From NCBI GenBank assembly GCA_001643675.2, contig LSRY02000032.1, forward strand, positions 496,001-560,000: DNA of 64,000 bases, written 5' to 3'. This DNA comes from Monocercomonoides exilis (taxonomy: Eukaryota > Preaxostyla > Oxymonadida > Polymastigidae). Below, piece after piece: positions 22,001 to 34,600 of the stretch (position 1 is the first letter of the stretch; each line of letters begins with the position of its first letter). The notes beneath the pieces are model-generated. The model saw only the letters and a program-made list of their open reading frames with translations. It was not told where the DNA came from and searched no databases. Made by a program: the position numbers and the translations under genes.

Positions 22001-25000
22001 GTGACAGATGAAATGTCATCTGCAAATGACACCTCGTCTGACGAAGAGAGCGAAAGAGAGGTTGTTTCATTGGTTACTCCCGATGGCAATGAAGAGGGCG
22101 ATGGAAAAGAAAAAAACATCAGCAAAGAAAAGGGAAGAGAGAAAGACGACAAAACGAAGCAGACTGAAGAAGCATCTGAAAGAAGCATTTCTTCTCTTTC
22201 GACGAAATCAACCTATTCTTCTGCTTCTTCTTCTGCTTCTGTTTCATCTGCTCCAGCAGACAATGTGCAGCCAAATCCCTCTGCTGACCAGACAACCAGT
22301 GCTGCTGCAGAGAAAGAGAAGTTGAATGCTTTGTTGTCTTCTCGAATTGAATCGCTTTCGCAGCAGATTGCTTCATCATCATCTTCTTCTTCTTCTTCTT
22401 CTTCTATTGGAAGTGACGCCTTCGAAAGAAAAAGCTTGTCTTCCTTCCCTTCTTTCTCTCTCTCCAGTTCCACTCTGCCTTATCCTCCTTCGAATCATAC
22501 AGATCCTTCACTTCCTTCTTCTTCTTCTTCTTCTGCCACTTCAACCTCTCTCACTTCATCTTCATTCATTTCATTCACCACACAGCAACCTCACATCGCT
22601 TCTCAGTCTTCTTCTTCCCCCTCCTCCTCCTCCTCTTTTCCTTCCAATCCCATCAAAATCTCCCCAATCTCTTTCTCTTCCCCTTCTCATCCCTCTGATG
22701 ATGGCTGGATGCTTCCTCGAATGCGCTCTCTTCTGAAAGGAAAGACTGAAGAGTGGAAGGCGGTCTTTGGGGCAGAAGATCCACCTGAAGGCACACCTTC
22801 ATTCGATCATGTTACATACGACATTATGTGTGTCTATCTGTAAATGATTGCTTTGTTATTATTTTGTGATTTTTTTTTTTTATTTATTTATACTGTGCAC
22901 TGTATTCTCTTGTTTTCTCTGCTATTTTGTGTGTTATGCTTAAATCATCTAAAGCAGTTCTTGTTAGTTTTTTATGAATAACTTATCATATTTTGTGATT
23001 AATTATTATTCAAATTTTCTTTAATTTTCCACAATGTTTATTATTATTATTATTATTATAGTCGTCTTCTGATTGTCACCATGTACAACATGTACATCCT
23101 CCTCACTCTCCAAAAGAAAGACCTCGAAGCCAAAACTTTTATCCGAAGCCATCTTCTCCTCCTCAACAAGAAGCTTCCGTTTCCTCTTCCGTTCTACTCT
23201 TCCCTGCTTCTCCGGCTGGACAGAGCATTTCCGCAAGAAAGAAGGTCTTCTTCTTTGTCTCCCACGCGCCTTGCCAGTCGAAGCAGTGCTGATCAGACAA
23301 TGCCAGTTGTGCCTCCGCTTTCTCTGTATTGTCCTTTGTCTTCGTATTCCCAATCATCTTCATTAGCCCCTTTCTCAATGAATTATCCACATTCAACTGA
23401 TTCTTTGGAGAAGACAACTTTGCATCGGATGCCGCCAATTGCTGAGAAAGATATAAATTCTGAAAATGGCCTGTCGAATTCTTCAAGACATTCTTCTCCT
23501 CAAAGATTGACTGGTTGGACAAACAGCGATATTCACACAAAGAGTGAAGTGAAAGAAAGCAAACTTGGCAGAAATGAACAAGAAAGAGATTCAATTGCCA
23601 ATCCAGCTGATCTGCTGCCTCCTTCTTCAACAGCTGTGGTGGCGGGGTCTCCTCACGCATCGCCCAGACGAAAGTATCTCATGCACACATCAGACCAACA
23701 GAATAATTCGGCATCTTCTTCATCTTCTACTTCCTCTTCCTCCTCCTCTTCTTCTGATCAATCAGCAGCACATGAGCAGCCTTCATTGGGTTTGTGGATG
23801 TGTGGGTGGAATTACAACAAAGACGATGAACACGAAGGAAGCTCAACTTCACTTGATGCATCGCACAATCCTTCTTCTTCTTCTTCATTTTCTGCCTCAC
23901 TCTCAACTTCCATGTTTCATTCACCACTTGCACTCACATCTTCTTCCACTTCTTCTCACGTTTCATCTCCACTTCAGTCATCATCTGCCAATTCATCTTC
24001 AAATTCATCATCATCTTCTTTTTCTTCCTCTTCTTCCTCTTCCCTTTCCTCCTCCTTCTCCACCTCCACATCCACTTTTTCTCCTTCCTCTCATCACTTT
24101 GCGTCAGCTGATGTCTCTCTCCCCCATCACCACATCACCCATCCTCAGTCAGGCGAATCTCTTCCATCGTTCATTGTGATGTATGTGGACAATCTCCTTC
24201 ACGACGAATATCTTATCTTCCTCCGCGCAAAGGAGGAGAAGCGGCTGAGGGAAGAGGAGAAAGAGAAAGAGAGGCTGAGACTTCGGATGCAGGGTGCACG
24301 CGGCAGGAGAGGAAGAGACATGACAAGAAGGGTCATTGGGGTTTGCAGTGGTGGCAGCTTCAACAGCAGTGGAGGAGGTGGTGGTGGAGGAAAAGGAGGA
24401 GGAGGAAGTGCCAGAAGCGGTGCATACAGCAGAAGCGCCAGCACAAGCGACTGGAGAAGGCGAAGCTACGCGAAAGACAGAGGTACTTTTGTAAGTTCGT
24501 CTTCGTCTTCATCGTTTTCTTCTTCAAACGGAAACACATTTTATTCGGACAGGCGATGGAACAGCTCAGAAAGAGGGCAGATGATATCTCGTGGGCGGAT
24601 GGGGAGCGGGATGAATGAGTGGGACGAGAGAGAAGGAGAAGACGAAAGAGACACGTCGCTAGGAAGGCTGGTTCCGCGCCTGAATCTGAATGAGAACCAC
24701 GAAGAGGAAGAAGAAGGAGGATATGGAGAAGGAGAAGGAGGTGGTATGAGAAGCGAGGGAATGCAGCATCGGAACGGAGCAAACAAAAGAGAACAGAATT
24801 ACATGAATTCTTCTCGTTCACTTTTAGATTCATCGTCGCGCCGTTGGAATCAGTCGAACCAGATGGACACATCTCGCAGTGCAAAACTGCCTCGCCCTCG
24901 TCTTCCTTCATCCTCCTCCTCTTCTTCTTTGCTATCATCTTCTTCTTCTTCGTATCGGTCCTCCAGCCGCTTCCAAAGCGGCTCTGCTCTTTCTCCAAGA

Positions 25001-26176
25001 AGAGGCGCCCCGTCGCCTTCGAAGCAGCCTCCGTTTCTGTCGCGTGTTGCGTCGTCTCGAATGTCCACTGCTTCTATTTCATCTCCCTCTTCCCCATCGA
25101 CCCCTTCTTCGCCTGGCTCCCGCTCTCGCTCGCACTCTCGTTCCCTTTCTCGCACACCTTCTCTTTCTCCTGTGAGAGTCTCTTCTTCTCCTTCACAGAT
25201 TCGTTCGGCTGCTTTGGCTGCGTCTGGACAGCAGGTTCCTCGAACTGCAGATGGAAGAAGCAGACAGTCAAGTGAGCAGAAGCTGCCACACTATTCGATT
25301 GGAAATGAAGGAGAAGGAAGCGAACTGTTGGCAAAGCATGAAGGAGAAGAAGGAAGAGGAAGAATCAGCAGATGGGATGAGAACAGGGAAAAGTACAAGA
25401 ACGACCGGAATAGCAGACTTGCTTCAAGAAGTGATAGAAAAAGGACTTCTATTTTGTTCTCTTCTTCTTCTTCAACCTCTTCCTTGTATCCTCATTCGTC
25501 ATTTGCATCAGCACCAACGCAGACAAGTTCCTATCGAAGGGAAAATAACCGAACGAGTGGAAGGAAAGAAGACAGCTTTGTGCCGGATGCTGTGGAGGCC
25601 TTTTCGCAGCTGACGTGGAGAGAAAAGGAGTTTGAAAGCAGCATTCGACAGAAAAGCCGCGCAAACAAGCAGAATGAAAAGGGAGAAGTAAATGTGCACT
25701 TTGATGGAATGGAAGGAGAGAGTGTGAAGGAAACAGATGTTTCTTCTTCGGTGCAGTCATCTGCTATTGCATCAGGCAATGCTCAAAAAGATGGAATTCA
25801 TTCGAAACAGATAACCCTTCCTCCCCTTCATCCTTCGCAGTCAACAAGCTCATCAACTTCTTCTTCTTCTTCTTTCGCTCCACATGCACTGAAGCCAACA
25901 CATAAACAAGCCCCGTCTTCTGCTCCTCATCTTCAGCGCCCAATGCCCCAAAAGCACTCTGTTATGTCGAGACATCCAAGTACACCATCTATTTCTACTT
26001 CAACTCGCCATGTTTCTGTGGATATGCCTTTTTCGCACTCAGCAAGTAGACAAGTCACGTCCCGTCCGACTCCTCGTTCACGCCGCCGGTCAGCCTCTCC
26101 ATTTGTAGATCGTGCTGCTACTTCTGACAGCAGCAAAATGAGCCCTTTGGATGATTCAAAAAGCAAACACTTATAA
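19047..26176 (+). CDS. 2241-aa protein: helical N-terminus plus long Ser/Arg-rich disordered region
   Basis: Exons 19047-19226, 19281-19431, 19484-19613, 19678-22827, 23062-26176; introns of 54, 52, 64 and 234 nt; sum 6726 nt. The start at 19047 gives MSDFLNIQTIYHPPVVLPAY. Residues 1 to about 230 are globular and helical, with YDRLRFMILSANLLIWIRKE and CFFRMNRMEECAVLLNSLA. This looks TPR/superhelical and resembles large axonemal scaffold proteins, but I cannot name the family. A second globular patch (LVTLAENWHGRPFVRYYVDP) follows. Two blocks of Ser, Arg/Glu and Gly-rich low complexity flank another helical segment across the last intron (YNMYILLTLQKKDLEAKTFI). The C-terminus is Ser/Arg/Pro-rich. 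The two 3-kb frames are joined because the 234-nt intron keeps phase and the helical TPR-like sequence continues across it. Confidence 0.65.
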
Positions 26177-27460
26177 TATTCTTTTCAAAAAATTAATATT
26201 AAACTTATTTTTATTTTCCATTTTCTCACAAACTGAAAATCGCTTTCATTTTTTCAATTTATTTTATTTTATTAACTATGTTGAATTGTTATAAAAGTTA
26301 AATTTTTGTTTTGTTAAATTTGTTAAATTTCCTGTTTTTTTTTATTTAAAATCAGATTGTGTTTTTTAGGAAAGTATTCACATGCCTTTTATTTTAAATA
26401 TTTTTTTTTTAATTCAAAGAAATTTCACTATTGTTTTTGCACATTCTTCTTTCAAAGAACAAAAAAACTTGAAGCACTATCTAACATTCGATAAATTGAA
26501 GTAATTGAAAAATTAATTAAAATACAATCTCAAGTTTCTTTCTTCAGGGTCACAAACACAATTTAAATTTTCTTGATAAAGTTAAAAAATCATTCACATT
26601 TCAATCCAATATTTTTTTTTCTCATTAACGATTTAATTTTTTCTCAAATTACAATTTGTGTACGAATAATTTTGTAAATTCGTTGTTCACGTTGTAAACT
26701 TACATTTTTTGTTCTTAGATATAGTTTTTTCTCGTTCCAATTAAAATTTGTGAATTGAGACAAAGATACAAATTGTACAAAAAATACTGGACAAGATCGA
26801 TTTTTCAATAAATGCGAGAGGAATAACACAGAAAATTTTTTTCAAAACACATCTCATCAATACAAACTCATTTGAAATACAAAACTTTCAAAATAGCTTC
26901 ATTTATTCTCGGAAAAAATTAATGATTTTAATGTCTTTGAAACTCAAAATCCAAATTCTCTGATTTTTTTTTTAAAAATAAATATTTTCTGCGGAAAAAT
27001 GAAGCCATTTTGAAAGTAATGTATTTCAAATGAGTTTGTATTGATGAGATGTGTTTTGAAGAAAATTGTCAGAATCATTCATTTTGCTGTTATTGTGAAA
27101 TCGATCTTGTCCAGCACTATTTTTCACAATATGTTGGTGAAACTATTGAACACAATGTTTTTTTTTCCAAAGGACTTGAAGATCAAATTTCGCACCACTT
27201 GTTTTTCGTATTTGGTTGACTTCTTATTTAAAGAAAATTGAATAAATGAAAATACAGAATTTCAAGCTTTGTTTGCACAAAGCACAAATATTCTGTTTCA
27301 CTCATGACATTATATCGCTTTCTCAGTTTTTGAAATAATTTTGATTATCATATCTGCATATAGCAATCATTGAAATCAAAACATAAAGTGTTGTGACATT
27401 TCACGAATGTCAAAAAATGGACCAATTTTTATTGTGTTTTTTGATCTCAAAAAGAAAAAG
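26177..27460. other. AT-rich intergenic region with a foldback repeat
   Basis: No gene supported. It contains the inverted repeat listed separately (26784-27125). Short frames on both strands inside the foldback arms are weakly similar to each other because of the inverted repeat. Confidence 0.6.
26784..27125. repeat. foldback element with perfect 40-nt core inverted repeat
   Basis: 26841-26880 and 27021-27060 are perfect reverse complements over 40 nt. The arms extend with mismatches to about 26784-26903 and 26996-27125, ending in a shared ACAAGATCGAT / ATCGATCTTGT block. A spacer of roughly 90 nt separates the arms. This is the shape of a MITE/foldback remnant. No coding potential or clear target duplication was identified. 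Confidence 0.7.
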
Positions 27461-27468
27461 AAAAGTGC

Positions 27469-27944
27469 GGCGAAATAATGTTTCAGTGACAAAAGAGTTT
27501 TGTTTGAAAAGAGCAAAATATTAAAATAAAAGCACACCCTTGTCTTTTTAAAATTGCTGTTGTTTTGCGATCCTTTGTCCTTATTGTTTGGATTTTTTGG
27601 GAATGACAAAAATTTATAATGGACACGATCTTTTCGTCTTATTCGTCTTTAGCTTATTTCGGTATTAAGAAGCGAAGTATCTTGGCAACAGTGCATTTAA
27701 AAGTCTTCTTTTTATATTGTTTTTAGATTTGAAATCTATTTTTGAAAATCTTTTTTTTTATATCTGCAAATGCTAATATTCTTTTTATTTTTGTTTATTT
27801 ATTGATTTTGAAGGATCAAATAAGCAAAGCTGGAAAAGATTTACATTTTTATCTGTTCATTTGCAGAAGGAGGGAGCAAGAAGGTGAAGAGGAAGGAACA
27901 GGGCAGGATGGAAGGAAGAAAAAGAAAAAGTTAGGAAAGTGAAG
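27469..27944 (+). repeat. left TIR of the Merlin-like element
   Basis: Inverted match to 29403-29878 over 476 bp. A 66-aa frame inside it appears identically in both arms on opposite strands; this is a consequence of the repeat, not a gene. Confidence 0.92.
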
Positions 27945-28208
27945 AAAAAAATCGAATTTGAGATAATTATTAGTATTATTGCACAACAATTTGATACAAA
28001 TTTCTTTTTCAATTGTGAATTAGTTTATATACAATCATACATTTTGTTGAACTGCAAAACATACAAAAGGAGTTGATTATCTTTATTTATTCTTTATATT
28101 CTTGTATTCAATATTATTTATAGCAATTCATTAAAATCATAACAATCAAAATAGATTAAATACTGCATTGAAGTTTTTCTATTGAGCATTTATTCTATTG
28201 TTGAATGT

Positions 28209-29102
28209 TCAAAAATAGAATTTTGTGTATGAAAACATGTGCAAAAATTTAACAAAAGAATTTGAAGGATTTCTTTTGAATGAAAAAGTGTTCAAATAAT
28301 CGTTCAAATATTTGTTTCTCACACCATTTGGAGGAAGGGATTTTCTCAAAAGGCTCCACGCGCTTTCTATTCTTTGCGTATGGGCTCTAGTAATTGGGTT
28401 AACAAAATTAACTTTATGATTAACAGTAAGATGACTGAATCCAGATTTATCTAACCCTGAATATCCCTTCCAGCAGTCTGTAAATATTCTTGTTTTTTGA
28501 AGGACATGCTGTTTAATTGTTGAATGGAGAACTTCTTTTGTTCTTTTAATGACAGGAAGCAAAAACATTCTTGATTTCATCCCTTTCTTTGCAGGCCGTT
28601 CTATCCCTCCAACAATCCAGCACTGTTTCTTTTGTCTTCCTTTGTTATATTTTCGTTTGGGAAAAATTGCTTCATCTATTTCGACTTCTTTATCTTCTCC
28701 TCCAAGTTTGTAAGGATTGGATTCAGAAAAATTTGTTATACATTTTCTGAATGAATTGAACATTCGACAAACAGCGAAACTGGATTTATTGCAAATTATC
28801 GAACAATTAGTCTGAGACATGCCAATCCAAAAGCATAATGCAATTTTACATATATCGCATGCTTTAAATCTAAATTTTTCAAAATTAGTATTTTTCCAAA
28901 CATTTATCTGCCGATGCTTGCATCTAAATCGACTAGTAAAGTCATGGTAAACGTATAGCTTCATTTTTCTTTGACATTTGTAGCAGTATCTTTCTTGATC
29001 CAGTATTTTGTTCTCCATCATCCAATGGATAGTATCAACTTCAGAAGAAAATATTTTAAATAATTGTTTGAAAAACGCTGTGCTGTTAACTTTCAGCTGC
29101 AT
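28209..29102 (-). CDS. Merlin/IS1016-type DDE transposase (ISXO2-like domain)
   Basis: Intact 297-aa frame. The N-terminus has a zinc-ribbon (Cys40, Cys43, Cys61, His63). The ISXO2-like catalytic domain follows, with EVEIDEAIFPKRK (Asp143), IFTDCWKGY (Asp209) and AHTQRIESAWSLLR (Glu246) as a plausible DDE triad, and the IVGGIER strand typical of the family after the first Asp. Length agrees with IS1016/Merlin transposases (about 220-330 aa). No stops or frameshifts, so it may be active. The protein would bind the TIR ends and cut and paste the element, making 8-bp duplications. Confidence 0.9.
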   Translation of the reverse strand: MQLKVNSTAFFKQLFKIFSSEVDTIHWMMENKILDQERYCYKCQRKMKLYVYHDFTSRFRCKHRQINVWKNTNFEKFRFKACDICKIALCFWIGMSQTNCSIICNKSSFAVCRMFNSFRKCITNFSESNPYKLGGEDKEVEIDEAIFPKRKYNKGRQKKQCWIVGGIERPAKKGMKSRMFLLPVIKRTKEVLHSTIKQHVLQKTRIFTDCWKGYSGLDKSGFSHLTVNHKVNFVNPITRAHTQRIESAWSLLRKSLPPNGVRNKYLNDYLNTFSFKRNPSNSFVKFLHMFSYTKFYF

Positions 29103-29402
29103 TGCAAAAGAAAATAATTCAATTTTTCAAAACAATATTTGACTAATAAAGGGAATTTTAAAAATGTCTGTGCTCACAAACAACTATTCAATTATTCATT
29201 CAAACTCGATCAATAAAAAAATAACAAAACAAAATAACAAAAATCAAAATAACAGAAAATTATATAAAATTAAGTCAATCAATTCTAATTGAAATAAATA
29301 AATCATCAATTAAGCTTCACATTTTCGATCTGTTGCATTGCATTCACATATCCGATATTCTTCCAAACAGAATCTCCCTTTATCTTTTCGCCTGTTTATT
29401 TC

Positions 29403-29878
29403 CTTCACTTTCCTAACTTTTTCTTTTTCTTCCTTCCATCCTGCCCTGTTCCTTCCTCTTCACCTTCTTGCTCCCTCCTTCTGCAAATGAACAGATAAAA
29501 ATGTAAATCTTTTCCAGCTTTGCTTATTTGATCCTTCAAAATCAATAAATAAACAAAAATAAAAAGAATATTAGCATTTGCAGATATAAAAAAAAAGATT
29601 TTCAAAAATAGATTTCAAATCTAAAAACAATATAAAAAGAAGACTTTTAAATGCACTGTTGCCAAGATACTTCGCTTCTTAATACCGAAATAAGCTAAAG
29701 ACGAATAAGACGAAAAGATCGTGTCCATTATAAATTTTTGTCATTCCCAAAAAATCCAAACAATAAGGACAAAGGATCGCAAAACAACAGCAATTTTAAA
29801 AAGACAAGGGTGGGCTTTTATTTTAATATTTTGCTCTTTTCAAACAAAACTCTTTTGTCACTGAAACATTATTTCGCC
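29403..29878 (-). repeat. right TIR of the Merlin-like element
   Basis: Reverse complement of 27469-27944, with small differences (for example GCACACCC on the left against GCCCACCC on the right). Confidence 0.92.
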
Positions 29879-29886
29879 AAAAGTGC

Positions 29887-30204
29887 ATAATTTTTCAATG
29901 AAAATGTCTGAAGAAAAATATTTTGCCCCATTTGTTTTGTATCTGACAGTATTTGAAATGTTGTTTGGATAACTTATCAATTGTTTTTATAAAAATCATT
30001 TAAAAAATCACCTATTTCCAAATAAATTCTTTTATTAAAAACAAGACATTTTCATATTTGGGTGATTTTTTTGATATCATAAAAAAGATCAAAAATCGAA
30101 AAAATAAAATATATTGTGGTATTTTTTGATCAAGAAGTTAAAAATGATTTTTTGCAAGTATTTAACTTTAATTTCTTTAATATATATTTGTTTTATTTAT
30201 AAGA
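29887..30204. other. AT-rich spacer between two transposons
   Basis: No gene seen. It contains a 27-nt block (30060-30086) that recurs as an exact inverted copy at 55982-56008. Confidence 0.5.
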
Positions 30205-30212
30205 CCAAAAAA

Positions 30213-30257
30213 TAGACCTATGCGACACGACTTGCCATTTTTTGTTGCTGTCGGTCA

Positions 30258-30301
<44 letters not shown>

Positions 30302-33300
30302 AAAATTGAAATTAAAATTAAAATTATAATTATAATTATAATTATAATTAAAAATTAATAACAATTTCATTTTGATTTTGCAATAAAAATTATATATTGA
30401 AATTTGTTTTCAAATGAATATAAAATAATTGATCAAACAAACCATTCCATTATTTTCGGACAAATAAAATAAATATTTCTTTCGTTTATTTTGTAAATAA
30501 TGCAAATTCACAAAACAATAGATAGAACTTACATATTATCATGCTTGTTATGAGTTTTTATTAGTTCCAATTTCTTCTATTCGATGTGAGAGCGTTCAAA
30601 AAGATTGTTTTTACGGAATTTTTTTCTGGATGCAAAAGTTTTTGAAAATACGTCAGACGGGAAGCACTTATAAGTTCAATTCAATAATGTAATTGTTGCA
30701 TTCCAATTCAAGATGTTTGATTCTCTTTCTTTCTTTATTTTTTGAAGAATTATTCAATCAGCTGGAAGATTGCGAGGAGGAAGTGTAGAAAATCAAAAAA
30801 GATAAACCAAATATGACAGTGAAAGATTTGAATAACGTTGAATTTTAAATTGTCTTCATGAAGAAACTGTCAAACAAAATGGACAAAATGATGAAAGAAA
30901 AGAAAATTCCTTTGAATGGTTAGCTTTTAAAAGAGACACATTGGATATTGCAAAAAGATGAAGAACGCCCAGAGAAGGAGCTTTTTTTCATTAGAAGAAA
31001 TCAAGATTTGCCGAAATGATAATTGATGAAAATGAGAATAAAAGCGATGAAAAGAACTGAATTAATTTGAACGTTTTTCGCAAATGCTATTTTTGTTTGG
31101 CAACATGTTATTATGGGAAACTGCGCCGAATAAAAAACATTGTCTCATGACAGCTGTTATTGCAAAGAGAGAAGCGAAGAAATACAAAGAGAAATAAAAA
31201 TGATTTTGTTTGTTTTAAACTGTTGTCAGTTGTTTGAAGGTTCGTATTCTTTTTGTAATTATTTTTATTTTAATCTCATTTTTATTTGCACTTGAAACAA
31301 AAATTGTATTTGGATAAAATGATAGAAATTAAAAAAATGATAATCAATCATTCCATAATCAGGCACAACTTGCCTATCATTTTGTTTGGGATTATTTTGT
31401 CAGCAGATTTTGAAATGATGAAAATTTGGAAACTGTAATATCGAATGAGCTGCATTTTTACGAAGCGGCAATAAAGGAGTTGTATGAGCTGATGAGATAC
31501 GTGGATTGGAATTAAGAGAAAGAAGAGGAAGGAGGAAAAGAAACGAAAGAAGAATTTGCTTTAATAAGATATCTTCTGATATTGAACACTTTTATACAAG
31601 AATGAAATTGTGGAAATAAGAATCTGTCATGCTTGCATTCAGAATTATTTTGGAATTTCGAAATGCAAAGGAAAATTACAGAGATATTGGTGATCAATGT
31701 TTATATTCATTGAGTGGAACCATGATCACAGAGAAGTGAAAGAATATGACCTTCTAAAGGAGGAGCAATTGATTGCGCTTTGGAGGAACTTTTGCAGTTA
31801 ACAATGAATAACACATAGAAATTTCAATAATGACAATTTTTTGATTCGATTTCATTGAAATTGAAAAATGAGGAGGAAAAAAAACGGGAAAAGTGAAAAG
31901 AAGAGAGATGAAATGAAAAATTCTCAGAATAATGAAAAAAGAAGGATATTCAATATAATCACAAAAAAATCTGTAATATTGTTTTATTAAGCAAAAAATA
32001 TGAATTTGATTGATTATTGAACATTTCCAATTTTTTATGATCATCAATGAAGGTGTTTGTTTTTTTGTGATTCAATTAGTACATGTCAATGTGTCAAGTC
32101 GATGAATAGAAAACAAGCGTGTTTGACTTTTCCAATGTTTTTTTGCAACAATATCTGAAAATGAAGTGAAGATCTAACAGCAAAACTTTGAAAAAATGAA
32201 ATGCAAACTTTAATAACTTTTTCTATTTCTTTTTCTGAAAACTTTTTCAAATTCCCTGTGCTTTAATAATCTCAAATTTTTCCATTATGAATTCTTCGTT
32301 TTTGATTTCGTATTTTCCATTGGAATCTTTTCTTCTCCGATAATAATTTCAATCCATTTCACTGACTTTCTTCTGCTTTATTCAGTTGTTTAACTCACTT
32401 TCTGCCTTTTCCTTAATTGTCATATTTTCTTTGTATTTTCAACAAATATATGGATTGAGCGTTATCAAGAAAGAAAAGCGCGCCTTCAATAATAAACCAG
32501 AGAGAGGAGGAAAAGTCTAAGCGCTCTTGAATCAACAATCTCTGGAGATGAATTTTAAATAGATGAATAGCTGCTTCGAATAAATATCTATTTGCCTTCG
32601 GCCACATAAAATTATTGAAACTTATTCGAAGAAAACATAGCAGATGTGATATTCTGGAGAAAACGTGTGGTCATTTTTGCGTTCATATCTCACAAATCAA
32701 GGAAATAAATTCATGGTTTCAACAATGAATTGGAAAATTCAAACCGTTCTTGGATATAATTCTTTTTGTTTTTGATAGAGTATATTTGCTTGCTACACCT
32801 GCAATCATATATTCATTTTATCTCTATTTTGTGAAGATGGCACATGTGATTGCTTTAATGCAATCCACTTTCATCTGAAATTTTGTTAAGATTCAGATTG
32901 AGCATTCAAAAACTACAAAGGACGTTTAAAAAAGAATTCAAATTTTGTTTTTTCCAAAAGAAAAAATTTACAACACATAAAGTCAAAAGCAATACAAAGA
33001 ATATATAACAATTCATGAAAAAAATTGTTAAAAAAAGAACATGCCTTTCACAACTTCACATAAAAAACAAAACAGGTCTTCTATTTGCTTCATTGGCTTC
33101 ATTTTTTATTTGTATTGCTTCTTTCGTTCAAATAGAAGGATTAATTAAATCCAATCTAAACATTATGGTTGTGCAATATTAAAAAGCTAAATCAGATAAA
33201 TTTTCGAACAGAAACAGGCCATTTTGCTGATCTGTCTCTTTTTCTTATTCATTCATTTTGCTGACTTGAAGTGACGTCAGTGACAGAAGTGACTTCCAGT

Positions 33301-33581
33301 GGCTTTTTTAATTCCTTTATTCACTGATCTTGTCACAAAACCATTTTACACTTATTGCACAATTTTTTTTTCATTTTTTTATTTTCTTTTGTGAAAAAAA
33401 TTTTTATTCTTTTCAGGAAAATTATTATTATTCGAAATAGAAAACAGAGTTCAGAATTTTTAATAAAAAATTCGAAAATATGATTTTTCATTAGAAATAA
33501 AGGTTTTGATTTAGAAATTATTTTCCTGTCGGTCACCTGTGTCAGTTACTGACAAAATTTGCCACTTGTCGCACAGGTCTA
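30213..33581. mobile_element. hAT-like transposon, decayed or non-autonomous (3369 bp)
   Basis: The ends are short inverted repeats: the left starts TAGACCTATGCGACA, and the right, reversed, reads TAGACCTGTGCGACA. Both are followed by related GC/GGTCAC blocks. An 8-bp direct repeat CCAAAAAA flanks at 30205-30212 and 33582-33589. An 8-bp duplication with a TAG-type terminus is typical of hAT elements. The interior has no intact transposase. Short plus-strand fragments around 30.75-31.6 kb look like broken coding sequence. Just inside the left end is a run of 39 A (30261-30299). The A-rich flanks make the 8-bp duplication less specific than the Merlin one. Confidence 0.65.
30261..30299 (+). repeat. 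poly(A) tract, 39 nt
   Basis: An uninterrupted A run, followed by TTAAAATT-type AT repeats. It lies inside the hAT-like element near its left end. Confidence 0.95.
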
Positions 33582-33589
33582 CCAAAAAA

Positions 33590-34600
33590 ACATACCTTTT
33601 TAATGTTTTTTGTGAAAAAGGATTTATTGATCAAGTTTTATAAATATTAACCAAAAATGAATAAAGTTTAACCAACAAAACACATCAAAAAAAAAAAAAA
33701 AATAAATAAATAAATAAAAGATTCTTAACCTGTTAAACAAAGCTAATATAAGGGGAAAGAAATATTTAAAAAATAAACTTTTGAAAAACCCAACAAATTT
33801 GTGAATTTTTATTTTTCTGTGGATAAAGAAATGTGCTTTTCATCAATCTAGCTGAAATCTCTTCAAAAAATTTCTATATCTGCTGATCTGCTCAACAGAT
33901 TCTGCAAACGAAGATTGTATTATTCAGGAAACTACAGTTAACAAAAATAATTGACTCAGTCCTTCACTTCTCTTTTTGTTCTTTGTGAAAATGCAGTTGA
34001 AGTTTCTTTCTCAACATCATATCGTTTCCTTTCATTTCTCCTCGACATTTTAAAATTCTCCCTTCGTTAACTTCGTGCTTTTCCTAAGTTCCTGCTCTTG
34101 TTGCTTTGTGAAAAAATCAACATTGAATTCGCCTGAGCCATCATTTGTTTTTTGTTCATGTAATTTCTTTCACTCTTTCATCATCATCTTCCTCTTTCTC
34201 TTGATCATCCTTTTCTTTCGTTTTTGCTTCCTCCTCATTTAACTCTCTCTCCATCATCTCTCTCATCTCTCCCTATGGCAACTATTTCTTTCACTAAACA
34301 AGCTACTCATTTCGATGTACAAAACCGTTAATTTATCTTCTTCAAAATCCTTTCCATTTTCTTTCTTCTGCTCTCAGCATTTGGAACAGTTAAAATATAG
34401 CATATCCAGTTCTTCCCTTGCTTGAAAGTGAGACTCATTCTGAACAGTTAATCCTTTCCCTTCTTTTTCTACTGCTCTCTCCCATGTTCTCTTACAAAAT
34501 TGATTGGGTTGAGCTTCATCGAAGCTTTCTGAGAAGCCAATAAGTTCTGTTCAATTTGCTGTTCTGTGGCGTTATCAATCAGCAAGAATTCAGATTGTGG
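33590..34600. other. AT-rich to T/C-rich region, no intact gene
   Basis: Right of the hAT-like element. It begins AT-rich with A runs and TAAA repeats and from about 34.0 kb becomes CTT/TCC-rich. That composition could be remnants of minus-strand Glu/Lys-rich coding sequence belonging to the pseudogene region that follows. No frame is long enough to call. Confidence 0.4.

Larger units (their letters stand above)
27469..29878. mobile_element. complete Merlin/IS1016-like DNA transposon (2410 bp)
   Basis: The termini are long inverted repeats of 476 bp (27469-27944 and 29403-29878), nearly identical with only a few mismatches, starting GGCGAAATAATG. An 8-bp direct repeat AAAAGTGC flanks the element at 27461-27468 and 29879-29886. 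An intact transposase lies between the TIRs on the minus strand. Merlin elements are known to make 8-9-bp target duplications and to encode an IS1016/ISXO2-type DDE transposase; all of these features are seen here. Intact frame, near-identical TIRs and perfect duplication point to recent insertion. The TIRs are unusually long. Confidence 0.92.

Noticed and set aside
27742-27942. 66-aa frame also found identically at 29405-29605 (minus)
   Set aside because: Lies entirely within the Merlin TIRs, so the duplication is due to the inverted repeat and not a gene pair.
30261-30299. Poly(A) as the tail of a retroposed mRNA
   Set aside because: No coding or gene-like sequence directly upstream, no matching target duplication around it, and it sits just inside the hAT-like end.
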